A stretch of 40,449 nucleotides of DNA from Bryobacterales bacterium (GCA_028819255.1 JAPPMB010000048.1:1-40449); one strand, 5' to 3'; shown: positions 1-8,699, numbered from the stretch's first letter. Program-made: numbers and translations. Notes: generated by a model not told the origin, from the sequence alone.

Positions 1-480
1 AACGCCTTTGTAATCAGATACTTCCGACTTGATCCCTGGGGGAACTTCGGTCTAACCATCCGGCGGGGCCGAAACCAGCTGACGACGGCGGCAGAGGGCA
101 TCTGGTCGCCCAAGAACGGGGAGGGATTGGGCGAACGGAGACCGGACCGCAATCCCGTTGTGTGGCCGACTCATGACTGCTCGGGGGCCCTAGACCCACT
201 CTGCGATCTCGGCCCATTACCGTCCTTCCATTCGACTCCTGCACCTTGAATTACGCGCCTATTTCTGAGGGTCCCAACGTGGAATTAGCCTGACTTAGCA
301 TCGGACAGGGATCTTTCAAGTTCGATTGGTTCTGACATAAGGACATTGGAATGAGCGCTTTCGCGAGGGGTGTGAGATGGCACAAGAGGCACTCCAAGAG
401 CCTGCAGCGAAGGCCGGACAGTCGACCGACGCGTCAGCGGAGCGGCAGCCTCAACGCTTGTTCGATCATCCGACAAGCCG
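1..480. other. no recognisable gene
   Basis: Short open frames on both strands were read here, and none shows a familiar domain, signal peptide or convincing ribosome binding site. The N-terminal part normally expected for the GPP34 gene that follows was looked for in all three plus frames and is not present, so this may be sequence that replaced it. Confidence 0.5.
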
Positions 481-1179
481 ATGTTCCATCGGTGTCGGGA
501 CCGCCGACAGGACAACGGCGTCAAGACAAAGACGGAGGTGGACGCGACTCATTCGCTGCTTCGGGAGCGGGCCTACTCGGCGTTTACCGCCGAACGCCAC
601 ATGCGTCATCCCATCAGTATCGCCGACCTCACGCCGTTGGGCGACGATTTGCTCGACCCCACGTTGGCCGAGATCGTGGCGGACGTCTCGTCCAGGGTCG
701 GCGAAGCCGGCGGAATGCACCGGTCGCACGATGCCGCCTACTGGATCGAGAAGACGACGAAGAGCGGCTCTAGGATCCGGAGCGTAGCGCTGGCGAGGCT
801 GGGCGAGCTGGGTATTCTCGAATCGGCGTCCGAAGGGGCGGTCCGTCTGACCGCCGGGGTGTCGCGCTCCCGTTGCTACACGGAGCTCGACGGGCAATCG
901 GTGGAGGACGTCCGGCTGGGGATCATGCGCCGGGTTTTCAGCGACGACATTTCTGACCCGCTGGACGCCGTGATCATCGCGCTGGCCGAGGCCTCCGGCG
1001 CCTTCGACGGCATCCTCTCAGAGTCGGAACGGAGACAGGTCCAGGAGCGGATCGACCGCTTTCGCCAGCTTGACCTGATCGGGCGATCCGTTGCCGCGGC
1101 ACTCAGCGACGTCGCGGAGCAAGATGTTCCCGTCATTCCGAGAGCGAAGACAATCCCGAAGGCGCCGGGACTGCCCTGA
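481..1179 (+). CDS. GPP34 (GOLPH3-like) domain protein, probably N-terminally truncated
   Basis: The last ~150 residues follow the C-terminal half of the GPP34/GOLPH3 family. A 'GDDLLD' segment near residue 58 is followed by 'WIEKT', a helix with 'LARLGELGIL', then a stretch that includes 'DPLDAVIIALAEASGAF', and a closing amphipathic helix. Eukaryotic relatives bind phosphoinositides at the Golgi; the bacterial members have no settled role. The usual N-terminal helices (leucine-rich, followed by a Gly-Arg turn) are missing and are not found in other frames, so the gene is probably 5'-truncated. No Shine-Dalgarno is seen before either the first ATG or the internal ATG at 601. The stop lies inside the proline-rich start region of the following P450 remnant, so the two were probably one transcription unit. 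Confidence 0.55.
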   Translation: MFHRCRDRRQDNGVKTKTEVDATHSLLRERAYSAFTAERHMRHPISIADLTPLGDDLLDPTLAEIVADVSSRVGEAGGMHRSHDAAYWIEKTTKSGSRIRSVALARLGELGILESASEGAVRLTAGVSRSRCYTELDGQSVEDVRLGIMRRVFSDDISDPLDAVIIALAEASGAFDGILSESERRQVQERIDRFRQLDLIGRSVAAALSDVAEQDVPVIPRAKTIPKAPGLP

Positions 1180-1571
1180 TCGGGAACGCCTTGGCTATGA
1201 GCCGCGATCTGCACGGGTTCCTTGTGGAGCAATACCGCAACCTGGGTCCAATCTCCCGCGTCCGCGGCCCCGGTCGCAATTTGGTCGTCCCGGCCGGCCC
1301 GGAGGCGAACCTGTTCATGAAGAAGGCCGGCCCGTTCCTACCTACGCAGGAATCGTGGGTCGACTTCAGCCGCGAGGTCGGTGCCGGGCGCATCGTGCCC
1401 AGCATGAATGGTCCCGAGCATCTGAGTATGCGAGAGGAAATCGGCTTCGGCTACTTATCGCGGGTCATGGAATGCCGAATCGGGGAGGCCCTGCAGGTCC
1501 TGCGCATTGCCATGCGTCGAACGACAGGAGCTTGGCGTCGCCACCCGCCCTACGCACGCGTCACGCGCTAA
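1149..1571 (+). pseudogene. cytochrome P450, N-terminal fragment
   Basis: The frame reads like the first ~130 residues of a bacterial P450. It has a proline/glycine-rich lead with 'ALIGNALAM' (about 1173-1199), then 'HGFLVEQYRNLGPISRVRG', a 'VVPAGPEANLFM' strand-helix, a Trp-containing B-helix region, and 'NGPEHLSMREEIGFGYLSR', matching the usual 'dG.eH..lR....fs' segment. After about 1530 the similarity stops and the frame ends. The I-helix, the ExxR motif and the haem-binding cysteine loop are all absent, so no functional P450 can be made. The first usable start codon (TTG 1191, ATG 1197) lies after the LIGN segment. The sequence overlaps the end of the GPP34 gene. It is a truncated remnant; how the rest was lost cannot be seen. 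Confidence 0.7.
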
Positions 1572-1962
1572 CACTGTCCTTGCGTCCGGGGTAGACCCGT
1601 AGCGCAGCGCAACGCCTGCCGTCGGCGATGACCTCAGCCACACTCCTGTCGCTAGACCCACGGGGCTTCGGCGGTACATTCGGACGCAGGTGGAACTGCC
1701 CGGTTTCGGGCGGACGGGGCCGAGAGCCCGGCAGCTCGGACGAACGCGAATTGTCGATCGAGATCACGCTGCTGAATCTCGACGCCAAGGGACTCTTGCG
1801 ACCAAACGCGTTGCGTCGGTAGCCGCTGCGTCCATGGAACAGGATGCGCGTGACCTCTTCGGCGATAGCGGAACGCAGGACGTTGAGCTCCACCGTCGAA
1901 GCCTTGCCCCAGTCGATGGCTGTCGCGACCTCGATGGCGTTGCCGTGGATGATCGGCAAGAC
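1561..1962 (-). pseudogene. GH32-type glycosidase, C-terminal beta-sandwich fragment
   Basis: The minus-strand frame contains the signature of the GH32 C-terminal domain. It reads 'VELNVLRSA', then 'SIDNSRSSELPG', then 'DRSVAEVIADGRRCAALRVYP' with 'GRKDS' after it. The usual family pattern is a Leu/Val-rich strand, 'lsLDrsrS' and 'vDrSvvEvFanGr..~tarvYp'. No five-bladed propeller catalytic domain precedes it. Instead the frame joins directly to sugar-porter sequence upstream. It therefore looks like the 3' end of a second GH32 gene, fused by deletion to the transporter remnant at 2020-2286. It lies on the same strand as the GH32 gene at 7074-8699, at the distal end of that operon. Confidence 0.65.
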
Positions 1963-2019
1963 GATCCCCCTTCGCAGGCAGAGTGGTCGCCCCGACCTTC
2001 CGTTTTTTCCCGGCGGAGC

Positions 2020-2286
2020 GATGGGCGCCATCGCCGACCCGATGGCCGAGACAAAGCAGGAAAGCCGACCCGGAGCAGCGGCGCGCGGCGTCCGAACCGT
2101 ACCGTGGGCGGGCCGCCAATCAGCGCGCCGATGCTCATGTTCAGCCCGCGCCGAACGGTCGGGAGCTGCCAGACCTCCCGGATCTTCCGCCCAGCCCCGG
2201 AGACCGACGAGCCTGTCGAAGCCGAAATGGAAACCGGCCATGGCGGAGGCGAGCGTCCGGAGGAAGAGCCTGTCGTTCGGACCCAT
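2020..2286 (-). pseudogene. MFS sugar porter, N-terminal fragment with two frameshifts
   Basis: Reading down the minus strand from 2286, one frame gives 'LFLRTLASAMAGFHFGFD', the first membrane helix and FGFD motif of the sugar porter family. The homology then moves to another frame: 'SGAGRKIREVWQL', then 'SIGALIGGPPTVRFGRRAPLL', which contains the conserved G-x-x-x-D-R-x-G-R-R type loop with Asp replaced. It then returns to the first frame as 'CFVSAIGSAMAP'. Only about 88 codons remain of the ~450-500 expected. It begins 22 bp after the stop of the sulfatase gene ending at 2308, so it was probably the next gene of that operon, supplying uptake of the released sugar. Confidence 0.7.
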
Positions 2287-2307
2287 GAGCGCCAGAGTCC
2301 GAATCGG

Positions 2308-4146
2308 CTACTTCTGCTGGTCCAAGCAGGAGGAATCGGACGGGGGACACAGCGAGGCGGAGTCCGTGGCTTGAGCCGCCTTGACGACGCGCTCGACCTC
2401 CACGTAGTAGGCGCCGGCCAGCAACTCGCCGGACTCGTCCAGGAACCAGCTTTGGAGTTGCATTTCGCCCTGCTCCAGCTCGGTCTCGAACACGACCTCC
2501 TGATCGCTGAGGTTTACTCGCCTGTGCAGCTCCGAATCGCCCACCCGCAGCCGAGCGTCTGTGATCGGCAGCGCCTTGCCGGCCATCAGGTCACCGTATC
2601 GCCCTTGAAGAGGCGCTGCCCGGTCGCGCAGGGCAAGCCCGGACTCCTTCGGCCAGCGGCGCAGAGAAATGCGGTAGCGCCCGGGCCGCTCGACCCGGAT
2701 TCTCCAGGGGCCCGAAAGCTCCTGGCCGCCTCGCACGCAGCGTGGGTTGTCACAGTAGACGCCGTTCCAGTCCGCGGCGCTCAGCCGGGCAGGGTTCTCC
2801 TCCGGTGCACCGACAACGATTGGCTGATACGCCTCGGCCGCGGGCATCAATTCGTCCCACCACTCGTCGTAGTGCGCCCGCATCTTGGCGACCGTGTCCG
2901 GGAAGTCCCCGGCAACGTCGCGTTTCTGCCCCGGATCCTTGCTGAGGTCGTACAGTTCCTTGCCGTTGATCAGCCGCCACTTGTTCCACATCACCGCAGC
3001 GTCGCGATCCTTCTCGAAGACTCCGCCGTACTGCACGACCAGCATGCGCTCACTCAGGTCCTGCCGTATTCCCTTCAGCAGCGGCGCGAGGCTGACGCCG
3101 TCGAAAGCAGCCCGGGACGGAGCGCGAACTCCGCTGAGATCGAGAAGCGTGGGCAGCACGTCCTGCACGTGCGTCAGGGCGTCGATGTCCCGGGGCACGC
3201 CGATGTCGCCCGCCAGCCAGCGAACGAAGAGCGGCACGCGATGTCCGCCCTCGTAGAGGGAGCGCTTCTTGCCGCGCATTCCGGCGTTGAAGACGGCTTC
3301 GCCTTGAGCGGTCCCGTTGTCGCCGGCAAAGACGAGAATCGTGTCGTCGGCGATTCCCAACTCGTCCAACAGGCGGGTCAGCCGTCCCATGTTCTCGTCG
3401 ATGTTGGAAATCATCCCGAAGAACTTCGCGACGCGGGATTCGACCTTGCCCAGGTACGGATCGACGAATTCCTGCGGCACCCACAACGGCACGTGCGGAG
3501 CGTTGGTGGGCAGGTAGACCAGGAAGGGCCTCCCGGCTCGGGCCTGCCGGCGAATCCAGGACATTGCCTCGTCAAACCAGACGTCCGTGCAGTAGCCCGT
3601 GTACTGTTCGATGCGCCCGTTGTGACGGTAGTGGTCGTTGAAGTAGTCGTTGCCGAAGTAGTCGGCGAGCGAGGTGATGCCCCAGGCGCCGTGGTGGATC
3701 GTCTCCTGGAAGCCGCGGTCCTGGGGCCGGAACGGGTAGTTGTCGCCCAGATGCCACTTCCCGAAGTGCCCCGTGGCGTAGCCGGCGTCTCGGTAGAGGT
3801 CGGCCATGGTCGGCAGCTCTTCTCGGATGAGCGAGCGTCCCATGCAGACGAACGAGGCGCCATTGTCGATCGCGTCGCGTCCCGTGAGGAGTTGACTGCG
3901 TGTGGGCGTGCACATGGGGGCGACGTGGAAGTCGGTGAACCGAATGCTCTGTGAGTGAAGCTTGTCCAGGCTCGGCGTATTGAGCACAGGATTCCCATGG
4001 GCGGAGAGATCGCCGTAGCCTTGATCGTCCGTCAGAACGACGATCACATTGGGACGCTGCTGCGCCGGACTGGGCACGGCGAGAGCCGCCAGCGCGACGA
4101 GCGCGCGGATTGAGCAAGCGATGCGGGTCCGAGGGGACTGCATCAT
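2308..4146 (-). CDS. sulfatase (type I, formylglycine-dependent) with C-terminal extension
   Basis: Exported sulfatase of the alkaline-phosphatase superfamily that hydrolyses sulfate esters. The start is placed at the ATG at 4146, preceded by GGAAGAGGAG; a GTG at 4164 overlaps the upstream stop and would add six residues. A hydrophobic signal peptide is followed by 'PNVIVVLTDDQGYGD' (metal-binding Asp pair), 'CTPTRSQLLTGR' with the FGly cysteine near residue 79, 'GKWHLG', and 'DNGT' with the second metal site. The catalytic part ends near residue 450. A C-terminal stretch of ~150 residues reads as a beta-rich domain ('SGPWRIRVERPGRYRISLRRW'), seen in some planctomycete-type sulfatases and perhaps glycan-binding. 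It is third of three consecutive sulfatases. Confidence 0.93.
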   Translation of the reverse strand: MMQSPRTRIACSIRALVALAALAVPSPAQQRPNVIVVLTDDQGYGDLSAHGNPVLNTPSLDKLHSQSIRFTDFHVAPMCTPTRSQLLTGRDAIDNGASFVCMGRSLIREELPTMADLYRDAGYATGHFGKWHLGDNYPFRPQDRGFQETIHHGAWGITSLADYFGNDYFNDHYRHNGRIEQYTGYCTDVWFDEAMSWIRRQARAGRPFLVYLPTNAPHVPLWVPQEFVDPYLGKVESRVAKFFGMISNIDENMGRLTRLLDELGIADDTILVFAGDNGTAQGEAVFNAGMRGKKRSLYEGGHRVPLFVRWLAGDIGVPRDIDALTHVQDVLPTLLDLSGVRAPSRAAFDGVSLAPLLKGIRQDLSERMLVVQYGGVFEKDRDAAVMWNKWRLINGKELYDLSKDPGQKRDVAGDFPDTVAKMRAHYDEWWDELMPAAEAYQPIVVGAPEENPARLSAADWNGVYCDNPRCVRGGQELSGPWRIRVERPGRYRISLRRWPKESGLALRDRAAPLQGRYGDLMAGKALPITDARLRVGDSELHRRVNLSDQEVVFETELEQGEMQLQSWFLDESGELLAGAYYVEVERVVKAAQATDSASLCPPSDSSCLDQQK

Positions 4147-4160
4147 GGGCTCCTCTTCCT

Positions 4161-5606
4161 TCACGGGCGTTCCGGTACGGCCTCGAAATCGCGGACGCCC
4201 ATGAGTTCCCGCAGCCTGGGGAGGTCTCCGGACTCTGTGATGAGGGGGCGAGCTGTCTCACTCTCGCCCGCCGGTCTCCGGTTGGCGGCGATCTCCGCCG
4301 CGTGCCCCTCGAGCAGCGCGCGCAACTCGTTCACCCGCTCCGGATGCACCGCCGACAGATCGTTCGTCTCGCCGACATCTGATTCCAGGTCGTACAGCTC
4401 GAATCGTCCGTTGGCTCCGAGGACGAGCTTCCACTTGCCTCGGCGCACGCCTGCGTCCTCGTAGAACAGGAGCTCATGCGGCGAGCGTGCGTTCGGCCTG
4501 CCCAGCAACACATCGAGTGCGTTCTCGCCGTCGATCCGGCGATCGGGCGGATTCCCTCCCACGAGCGCTGCCAGCGACGGCAGGATGTCGACCGCCGAGA
4601 CGATCTCGTCCGTCGTCCGGCCCGCCGGAACCGTCCCGGGCCACCACGTGATAGTCGGCTCGCGCATGTGGCCCTCGTACTTGGGACCGCCTTTCCCACC
4701 CCGCAGAGGGCCCATGCTCATGCCGCCGGCACCGCCGTTGTCCGACGTGAAGATGACCAGGGTCCGTTCACCGATGTCGAGCGCTCGCAGCGTGTCGAGA
4801 ACGCGTCCGACGCTGTCGTCGACCTCCTCCACAACCGCCCGGTTTACGTCTCTCCCGGCCCGTTCAGCAATCTCCGGGCGTGCGTATCGCGGGCGATGGA
4901 CGTGTGCGTGGGGCAGATAGAGAAAGAAGGGTTCGGCCCGATGTCTTCGAATGAAGTCGTTCGCTGCGTCGGTGACGGCCTCGGCGAGCAGCGATTGGTC
5001 CGCGCCGTCCGCCACGTACGCCACCACTCGGTCGTTCCGAACGACTGGCAAGGGAGTGTACGGCTCTTTGGTGTGACGATGGCCCCTGAGGTTCCCCGGC
5101 CACATGTCGTTCGAATACGGAATTCCAAAGTACTCGTCGAAGCCGTGCTCGAGCGGCAAGTGCTCCGGCTGGTCACCGAGATGCCATTTGCCGAAAGCAC
5201 CTGTGGCGTAGCCCGCCTCCCTCATGACCTCCGCGATCGTGGTCTCGTTCGGGTTGAGGCCGCGCCGCTCGCCCGGAAAAAGCACGTCGCCGTCCATTCC
5301 GATCCGATGGGCGAACGTCCCGGTCATCAGGGCCGCGCGCGACGGCGTGCAATTGGTGTTCGAGACGTAGAACTGGCGAAGGACGAGTCCCTCCGCCGCC
5401 ATTCGATCGAGATGGGGGGTCTTGTTGACGGTCGAACCGAAGGGACCGATGTCTCCGTAGCCCAGGTCGTCGACCAGGATGAACACGACGTTGGGCTTCG
5501 ACCCGCCGTCGGCGGCGAGGGACGCCGCTGGGAGCGCGAGTGCTGTGGCCAGCGCCCAGACATGGCCGGCGAGCGGCATGGTTCGTTGGACTTGCTTGAG
5601 ACTCAA
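4161..5606 (-). CDS. sulfatase (arylsulfatase A-like)
   Basis: Type I sulfatase of about 480 residues. The displayed start is TTG; it supplies Lys and Arg before a hydrophobic core that ends at 'AASLAA', a plausible Sec signal. An ATG ten codons later (5579) is the alternative start, and neither has a clear Shine-Dalgarno. Motifs in order are 'PNVVFILVDDLGYGD', the FGly motif 'CTPSRAALMTG' (Cys86), 'GKWHLGDQPEHLPLEHGFDEYFG', and 'TSDNGGAGG' followed by a 'GGKGGPKYEGHMREP' loop typical of the ARSA/GALNS group. It ends in a TGA that lies within the GTG start option of the next sulfatase and follows the upstream gene by 7 bp, so all three are surely co-transcribed. The substrate cannot be read from sequence. 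Confidence 0.93.
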   Translation of the reverse strand: MSLKQVQRTMPLAGHVWALATALALPAASLAADGGSKPNVVFILVDDLGYGDIGPFGSTVNKTPHLDRMAAEGLVLRQFYVSNTNCTPSRAALMTGTFAHRIGMDGDVLFPGERRGLNPNETTIAEVMREAGYATGAFGKWHLGDQPEHLPLEHGFDEYFGIPYSNDMWPGNLRGHRHTKEPYTPLPVVRNDRVVAYVADGADQSLLAEAVTDAANDFIRRHRAEPFFLYLPHAHVHRPRYARPEIAERAGRDVNRAVVEEVDDSVGRVLDTLRALDIGERTLVIFTSDNGGAGGMSMGPLRGGKGGPKYEGHMREPTITWWPGTVPAGRTTDEIVSAVDILPSLAALVGGNPPDRRIDGENALDVLLGRPNARSPHELLFYEDAGVRRGKWKLVLGANGRFELYDLESDVGETNDLSAVHPERVNELRALLEGHAAEIAANRRPAGESETARPLITESGDLPRLRELMGVRDFEAVPERP

Positions 5607-5613
5607 GACACGC

Positions 5614-7065
5614 TCACAGGTTCCGCTTTCTGTGGTCCGTCAAGTACTGGTTGTAGTCGTAAACCGATTTCTCCGACCAGGGCGCGTTGACCTCGGGCAG
5701 ATGAGAGGCCAGGCGTTCTCGCGTTGCATCGTGGATCGGGTTGTCGGCGATGTTGTTCCACTCGTGGGCGTCGTCTTCGTGGTCGTAGAGTTCTTCGGCC
5801 CCGTCCTCATAGCGGATGTAGCGGTAGCGCTCGTCGCGGACACTATGGTTGTTGCGGCCGTAGGTCGTCAGAGCGACGTGCGGCCAGTCTGCCGATGCCG
5901 GATCGTCCAGCACTGGGCGAAGGCTGCGGCCCTCGTTGGCCGGATTCACGGGCAGGCCGCACAGGTCCAGCAGCGTCGGGTAAAGATCGATCAATCCGGC
6001 AGGCTTCCGGGTCATGCCGGGCGCGATTCCCGGGCCGGCGATCATCAGAGGCGTCCTGGTCGCCTCCTCCCAGACGGAGTGTTTGCCGAAACGATTCTTT
6101 TCGCCGATGTGGTAGCCGTGGTCCCCCCACAGCACGACGTAGGTGTTGTCGGCGTGGGAGCTCGCATCGAGCGCGTCGAGCACCTTGCCGATCTGCGCAT
6201 CCACGAAGCAGACGCACGCCAGGTACGCCTGTACGATGTTCCTCCACTGGCCCGACTCGATCGCCCAGTCCGCCGTCGGCATCATCGGCAGGGCATGAAG
6301 CCGACGAGAGATCTCCGGCACGTCGTCCTGATCCCCAGGCTGGTACGGCGGCATCTGCAGCTCGTCTGGCGGAAACATGTCAAACCACTTCTTCGGCACA
6401 TGCCAGGGGACGTGCGGGCGCAGGAAGCCGGCCCCGAGGAAGAACGGCTGATCGTGCTCGCGCTGCAGTCGCTCCGCCGCCCATTTCGCCGTGCCGGAGT
6501 CCGGCATCTCCTCGTCGGCTTCCGGGAACGGCCCCCAGTCCGTGCTGGTCCCCTTGCGGTCCCACTGCATGCGTTTCGACGGCCGGGGCCCGAAGCCCGC
6601 AACGCGGCCGCCCGACTCGGCAAAGGCGTCTTCCGGGGCGTGGTGGTGGAAGAGCTTCCCGACGGCCATGGTGTGGTATCCGTTCCGGCCAAACCACTCG
6701 GGAAGGAAGGGCGTCGATGCTGTCTCGGGTGAAGCCTCTCGCAGGTCCTCGTCTCGGATCTGGCCGTAGATTCCCGTAGTGGACGGCAGGAAGCCGGACA
6801 TCAGGCTCGCCCGCGAAGGTCCGCAAATCGGCGCCTGGCAGTGCGCGTTGTGAAATACGACCGAGCGGGCGGCAAGGCGGTCGATTTTGGGAGTGCTCGC
6901 CTGGGGGTGGCCTCCCATGCAGCCCAGCCAGGTGTTGAGGTCGTCGACGGCCAGGAACAGCACGTTCGGCGGAGCATCCTCTGCCGCGGACTCCGTCATC
7001 GTCGAACAGCCTTGTGCCGCCAGCGCGGCGGCGGAGAGTCCAAGGAATCGGCGCCGGTCGAGCAT
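5614..7065 (-). CDS. Tat-exported lipoprotein sulfatase (iduronate-2-sulfatase-like)
   Basis: The N-terminus has a twin-arginine motif (DRRRFLG) and a lipobox 'AAQGC' with Cys20, so the enzyme is probably a Tat-exported lipoprotein facing the periplasm or cell surface. Catalytic motifs are 'PNVLFLAVDDLNTWLGCMG', 'CGPSRASLMSG' (FGly Cys81), 'VGKLFHH' and 'WGDHGYHIGEKNRFGKHSVWEE', all in the form found in iduronate-2-sulfatase and choline-sulfatase-like enzymes. The C-terminal 'LYDHEDDAHEWNNIADNP' strand is also typical. It is second in the minus-strand operon after the GH32 gene, from whose stop it is separated by only a few bases, and it precedes two further sulfatases. Together the three have distinct active-site loop sequences, suggesting different sulfate positions or sugars. 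Confidence 0.93.
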   Translation of the reverse strand: MLDRRRFLGLSAAALAAQGCSTMTESAAEDAPPNVLFLAVDDLNTWLGCMGGHPQASTPKIDRLAARSVVFHNAHCQAPICGPSRASLMSGFLPSTTGIYGQIRDEDLREASPETASTPFLPEWFGRNGYHTMAVGKLFHHHAPEDAFAESGGRVAGFGPRPSKRMQWDRKGTSTDWGPFPEADEEMPDSGTAKWAAERLQREHDQPFFLGAGFLRPHVPWHVPKKWFDMFPPDELQMPPYQPGDQDDVPEISRRLHALPMMPTADWAIESGQWRNIVQAYLACVCFVDAQIGKVLDALDASSHADNTYVVLWGDHGYHIGEKNRFGKHSVWEEATRTPLMIAGPGIAPGMTRKPAGLIDLYPTLLDLCGLPVNPANEGRSLRPVLDDPASADWPHVALTTYGRNNHSVRDERYRYIRYEDGAEELYDHEDDAHEWNNIADNPIHDATRERLASHLPEVNAPWSEKSVYDYNQYLTDHRKRNL

Positions 7066-7073
7066 GGGTGGGA

Positions 7074-8699
7074 CTACCTCCTGCCTTTCGCCGAGTCTCT
7101 GAAATAGCCCAGCTCTTGTTCGCGCTTCAACCAGATGGACTGGAGGCGATAGACCTCCATCGCCCGGACCCTGGCGGTTCCTCCCTTGGAGAAGAGCGCC
7201 AGGTTCAAGTTCGAAGGATCCGGATAGAAGAGCTTCGTAAAGGTGACTTCGCCTCGATTGGCGTAGACCTCGACGGAGCCCCGGTCCACGATCATGCGCA
7301 GCTTGACCGTTCCGTTCGCCGCGGGCAGAGATGCGTCCGACTCCATGAAGGTCAGCCGCTCGTCCGCGGGCGAGTAGGTCAGGCGCTCGCCCCTGATGGA
7401 AAAGCCGACCACCTTTGCCTCACCGGGCTCGATCTCGGCGATGATCTCGAAGACGTCGCCGTCCAACTCGGAGAGGGGGTTGTCTCCAGGCCCGACCTTC
7501 TGGTCGCTCCAAACATGCGGGTCGTATCGCAGCTGCTTGATCGCGTTGATCGGATTGCGGCACAGGCGGACATCAACAGCGATCGTCTCGAGTGTCAGCT
7601 CGACTGGGAAGATCTGTTGCTGGCTCCAAGTGCGATCGTGGTCCGCTCCGTCCGGCAGGAACATGAAGCCCATCTGATAGAACGGCCCGTCGCCCTCGTA
7701 CGAGTGGCTCCAGGCCTGCGTGGCATAGAGTTCGCGGTCGGCTCCGTTCCATCCGTCGCGGGCCACGCCCCGGTTGGCGTAGGCGTTCTCCATCGAGGAT
7801 GTGAAGCTCGTGCCGTCGAAATCGCCGATTCGGTAGGAGCCGTCGCCGTCGATGAGCACCCATCGTTTCCTCTTCTCGTCACCGTCGACCGGGATTTCGA
7901 GGAAGTCAGGACATTCGTGATAGCCGTCTACGCTGCTGAGCCGTTCCCAGTGCAGCAGGTCCTCCGACTTGTAGAACGTGAAGCCGGGCGTCTCGTAGAG
8001 AATCAGTCGCCAAGATTGGTCCGGCTTGTACCAGAACACCTTCGCGTCCCGGTCGTTCCTGGTCTCATGCCTCGGGATGACGGGATTGTCCTTGTGGCGA
8101 ATCCAGGTCTTGCCCGCGTCGCGGCTGAACGCGATGGAAGTCCCCCGGCCGTAGTCGGTGTAGAAGACCACCAGCGTCCTCTCCACTCCCGACTGCAGCC
8201 CGAGCGTGTTGTTCCAGTCGACGATTCCGCTTCCGCTTCCGGGCGCGTTGTCGAGGCGCGTGTTGAGGATCTGCGGCTGCTGCTCCCAGAAGATCAAATC
8301 GTTGCTGACGGCGTGGCCCCAACTCTTGTTGAACCTGCGCCTCTTGGACCACTCGTCGTACATGTAGAACAGGTGGTAGACGCCCTTGTAGAGAATCAGC
8401 CCCGTGGCGTCCCCAATCTGCCCGGTGATCGGAGTGTAGTGCACCTGCGGCCGCAGAGGCTGATCGTAGTGCATGTGATGGAAGACATCGTCGTAGGCAA
8501 TGCCGAAGCGATCTTCCGGTATCCGCTTCCCCTGGACGATCGGCTTCTTCGTGGGCGGCGGGGTCTGGAATGAAGGCTTGCGCTGCGCGATCAGAACGGA
8601 GCCGAACACGAGCCCACACACGACCGCCGCCGTCACGGTCTTGATCGACAGAGCGCCAACCGCATGAGGGGGATTCGTCGAGAACCTGAATCGTTTCAT
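7074..8699 (-). CDS. GH32-family glycoside hydrolase (fructan/levan-type fold) with variant motifs
   Basis: An N-terminal hydrophobic segment (residues 18-38) is a signal peptide or anchor. The propeller follows the GH32 plan. 'HYTPITGQIGDATGLILYKG' stands where families have WMNDPNG; the nucleophile Asp97 is kept but Trp, Asn and Pro are changed. 'YHLFYMYD' and 'WGHAVSNDLIFWE' follow. 'RDAKVFWY' corresponds to RDP (Asp218), and 'HECPDFLEI' holds the acid/base Glu262. A C-terminal beta-sandwich ends with 'VDRGSVEVYANRG', like the family VDRSSVEVF motif. The three catalytic carboxylates are thus present while the surrounding motifs are unusual, so the substrate may not be a fructan. It is first gene of the sulfatase operon. 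Confidence 0.88.
   Translation of the reverse strand: MKRFRFSTNPPHAVGALSIKTVTAAVVCGLVFGSVLIAQRKPSFQTPPPTKKPIVQGKRIPEDRFGIAYDDVFHHMHYDQPLRPQVHYTPITGQIGDATGLILYKGVYHLFYMYDEWSKRRRFNKSWGHAVSNDLIFWEQQPQILNTRLDNAPGSGSGIVDWNNTLGLQSGVERTLVVFYTDYGRGTSIAFSRDAGKTWIRHKDNPVIPRHETRNDRDAKVFWYKPDQSWRLILYETPGFTFYKSEDLLHWERLSSVDGYHECPDFLEIPVDGDEKRKRWVLIDGDGSYRIGDFDGTSFTSSMENAYANRGVARDGWNGADRELYATQAWSHSYEGDGPFYQMGFMFLPDGADHDRTWSQQQIFPVELTLETIAVDVRLCRNPINAIKQLRYDPHVWSDQKVGPGDNPLSELDGDVFEIIAEIEPGEAKVVGFSIRGERLTYSPADERLTFMESDASLPAANGTVKLRMIVDRGSVEVYANRGEVTFTKLFYPDPSNLNLALFSKGGTARVRAMEVYRLQSIWLKREQELGYFRDSAKGRR

Noticed and set aside
1690..3954. A 754-codon plus-strand open frame
   Set aside because: It lies antisense to the sulfatase gene at 2308-4146 and its residue pattern is a mirror of GC-rich codon use, with no domain of its own.
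4476..5690. A 404-codon plus-strand open frame
   Set aside because: Antisense to a sulfatase with clear motifs; no recognisable domain.
5479..8573. Long plus-strand frames at 5479-6732 and 7014-8573
   Set aside because: Both mirror well-supported minus-strand genes (sulfatase and GH32).
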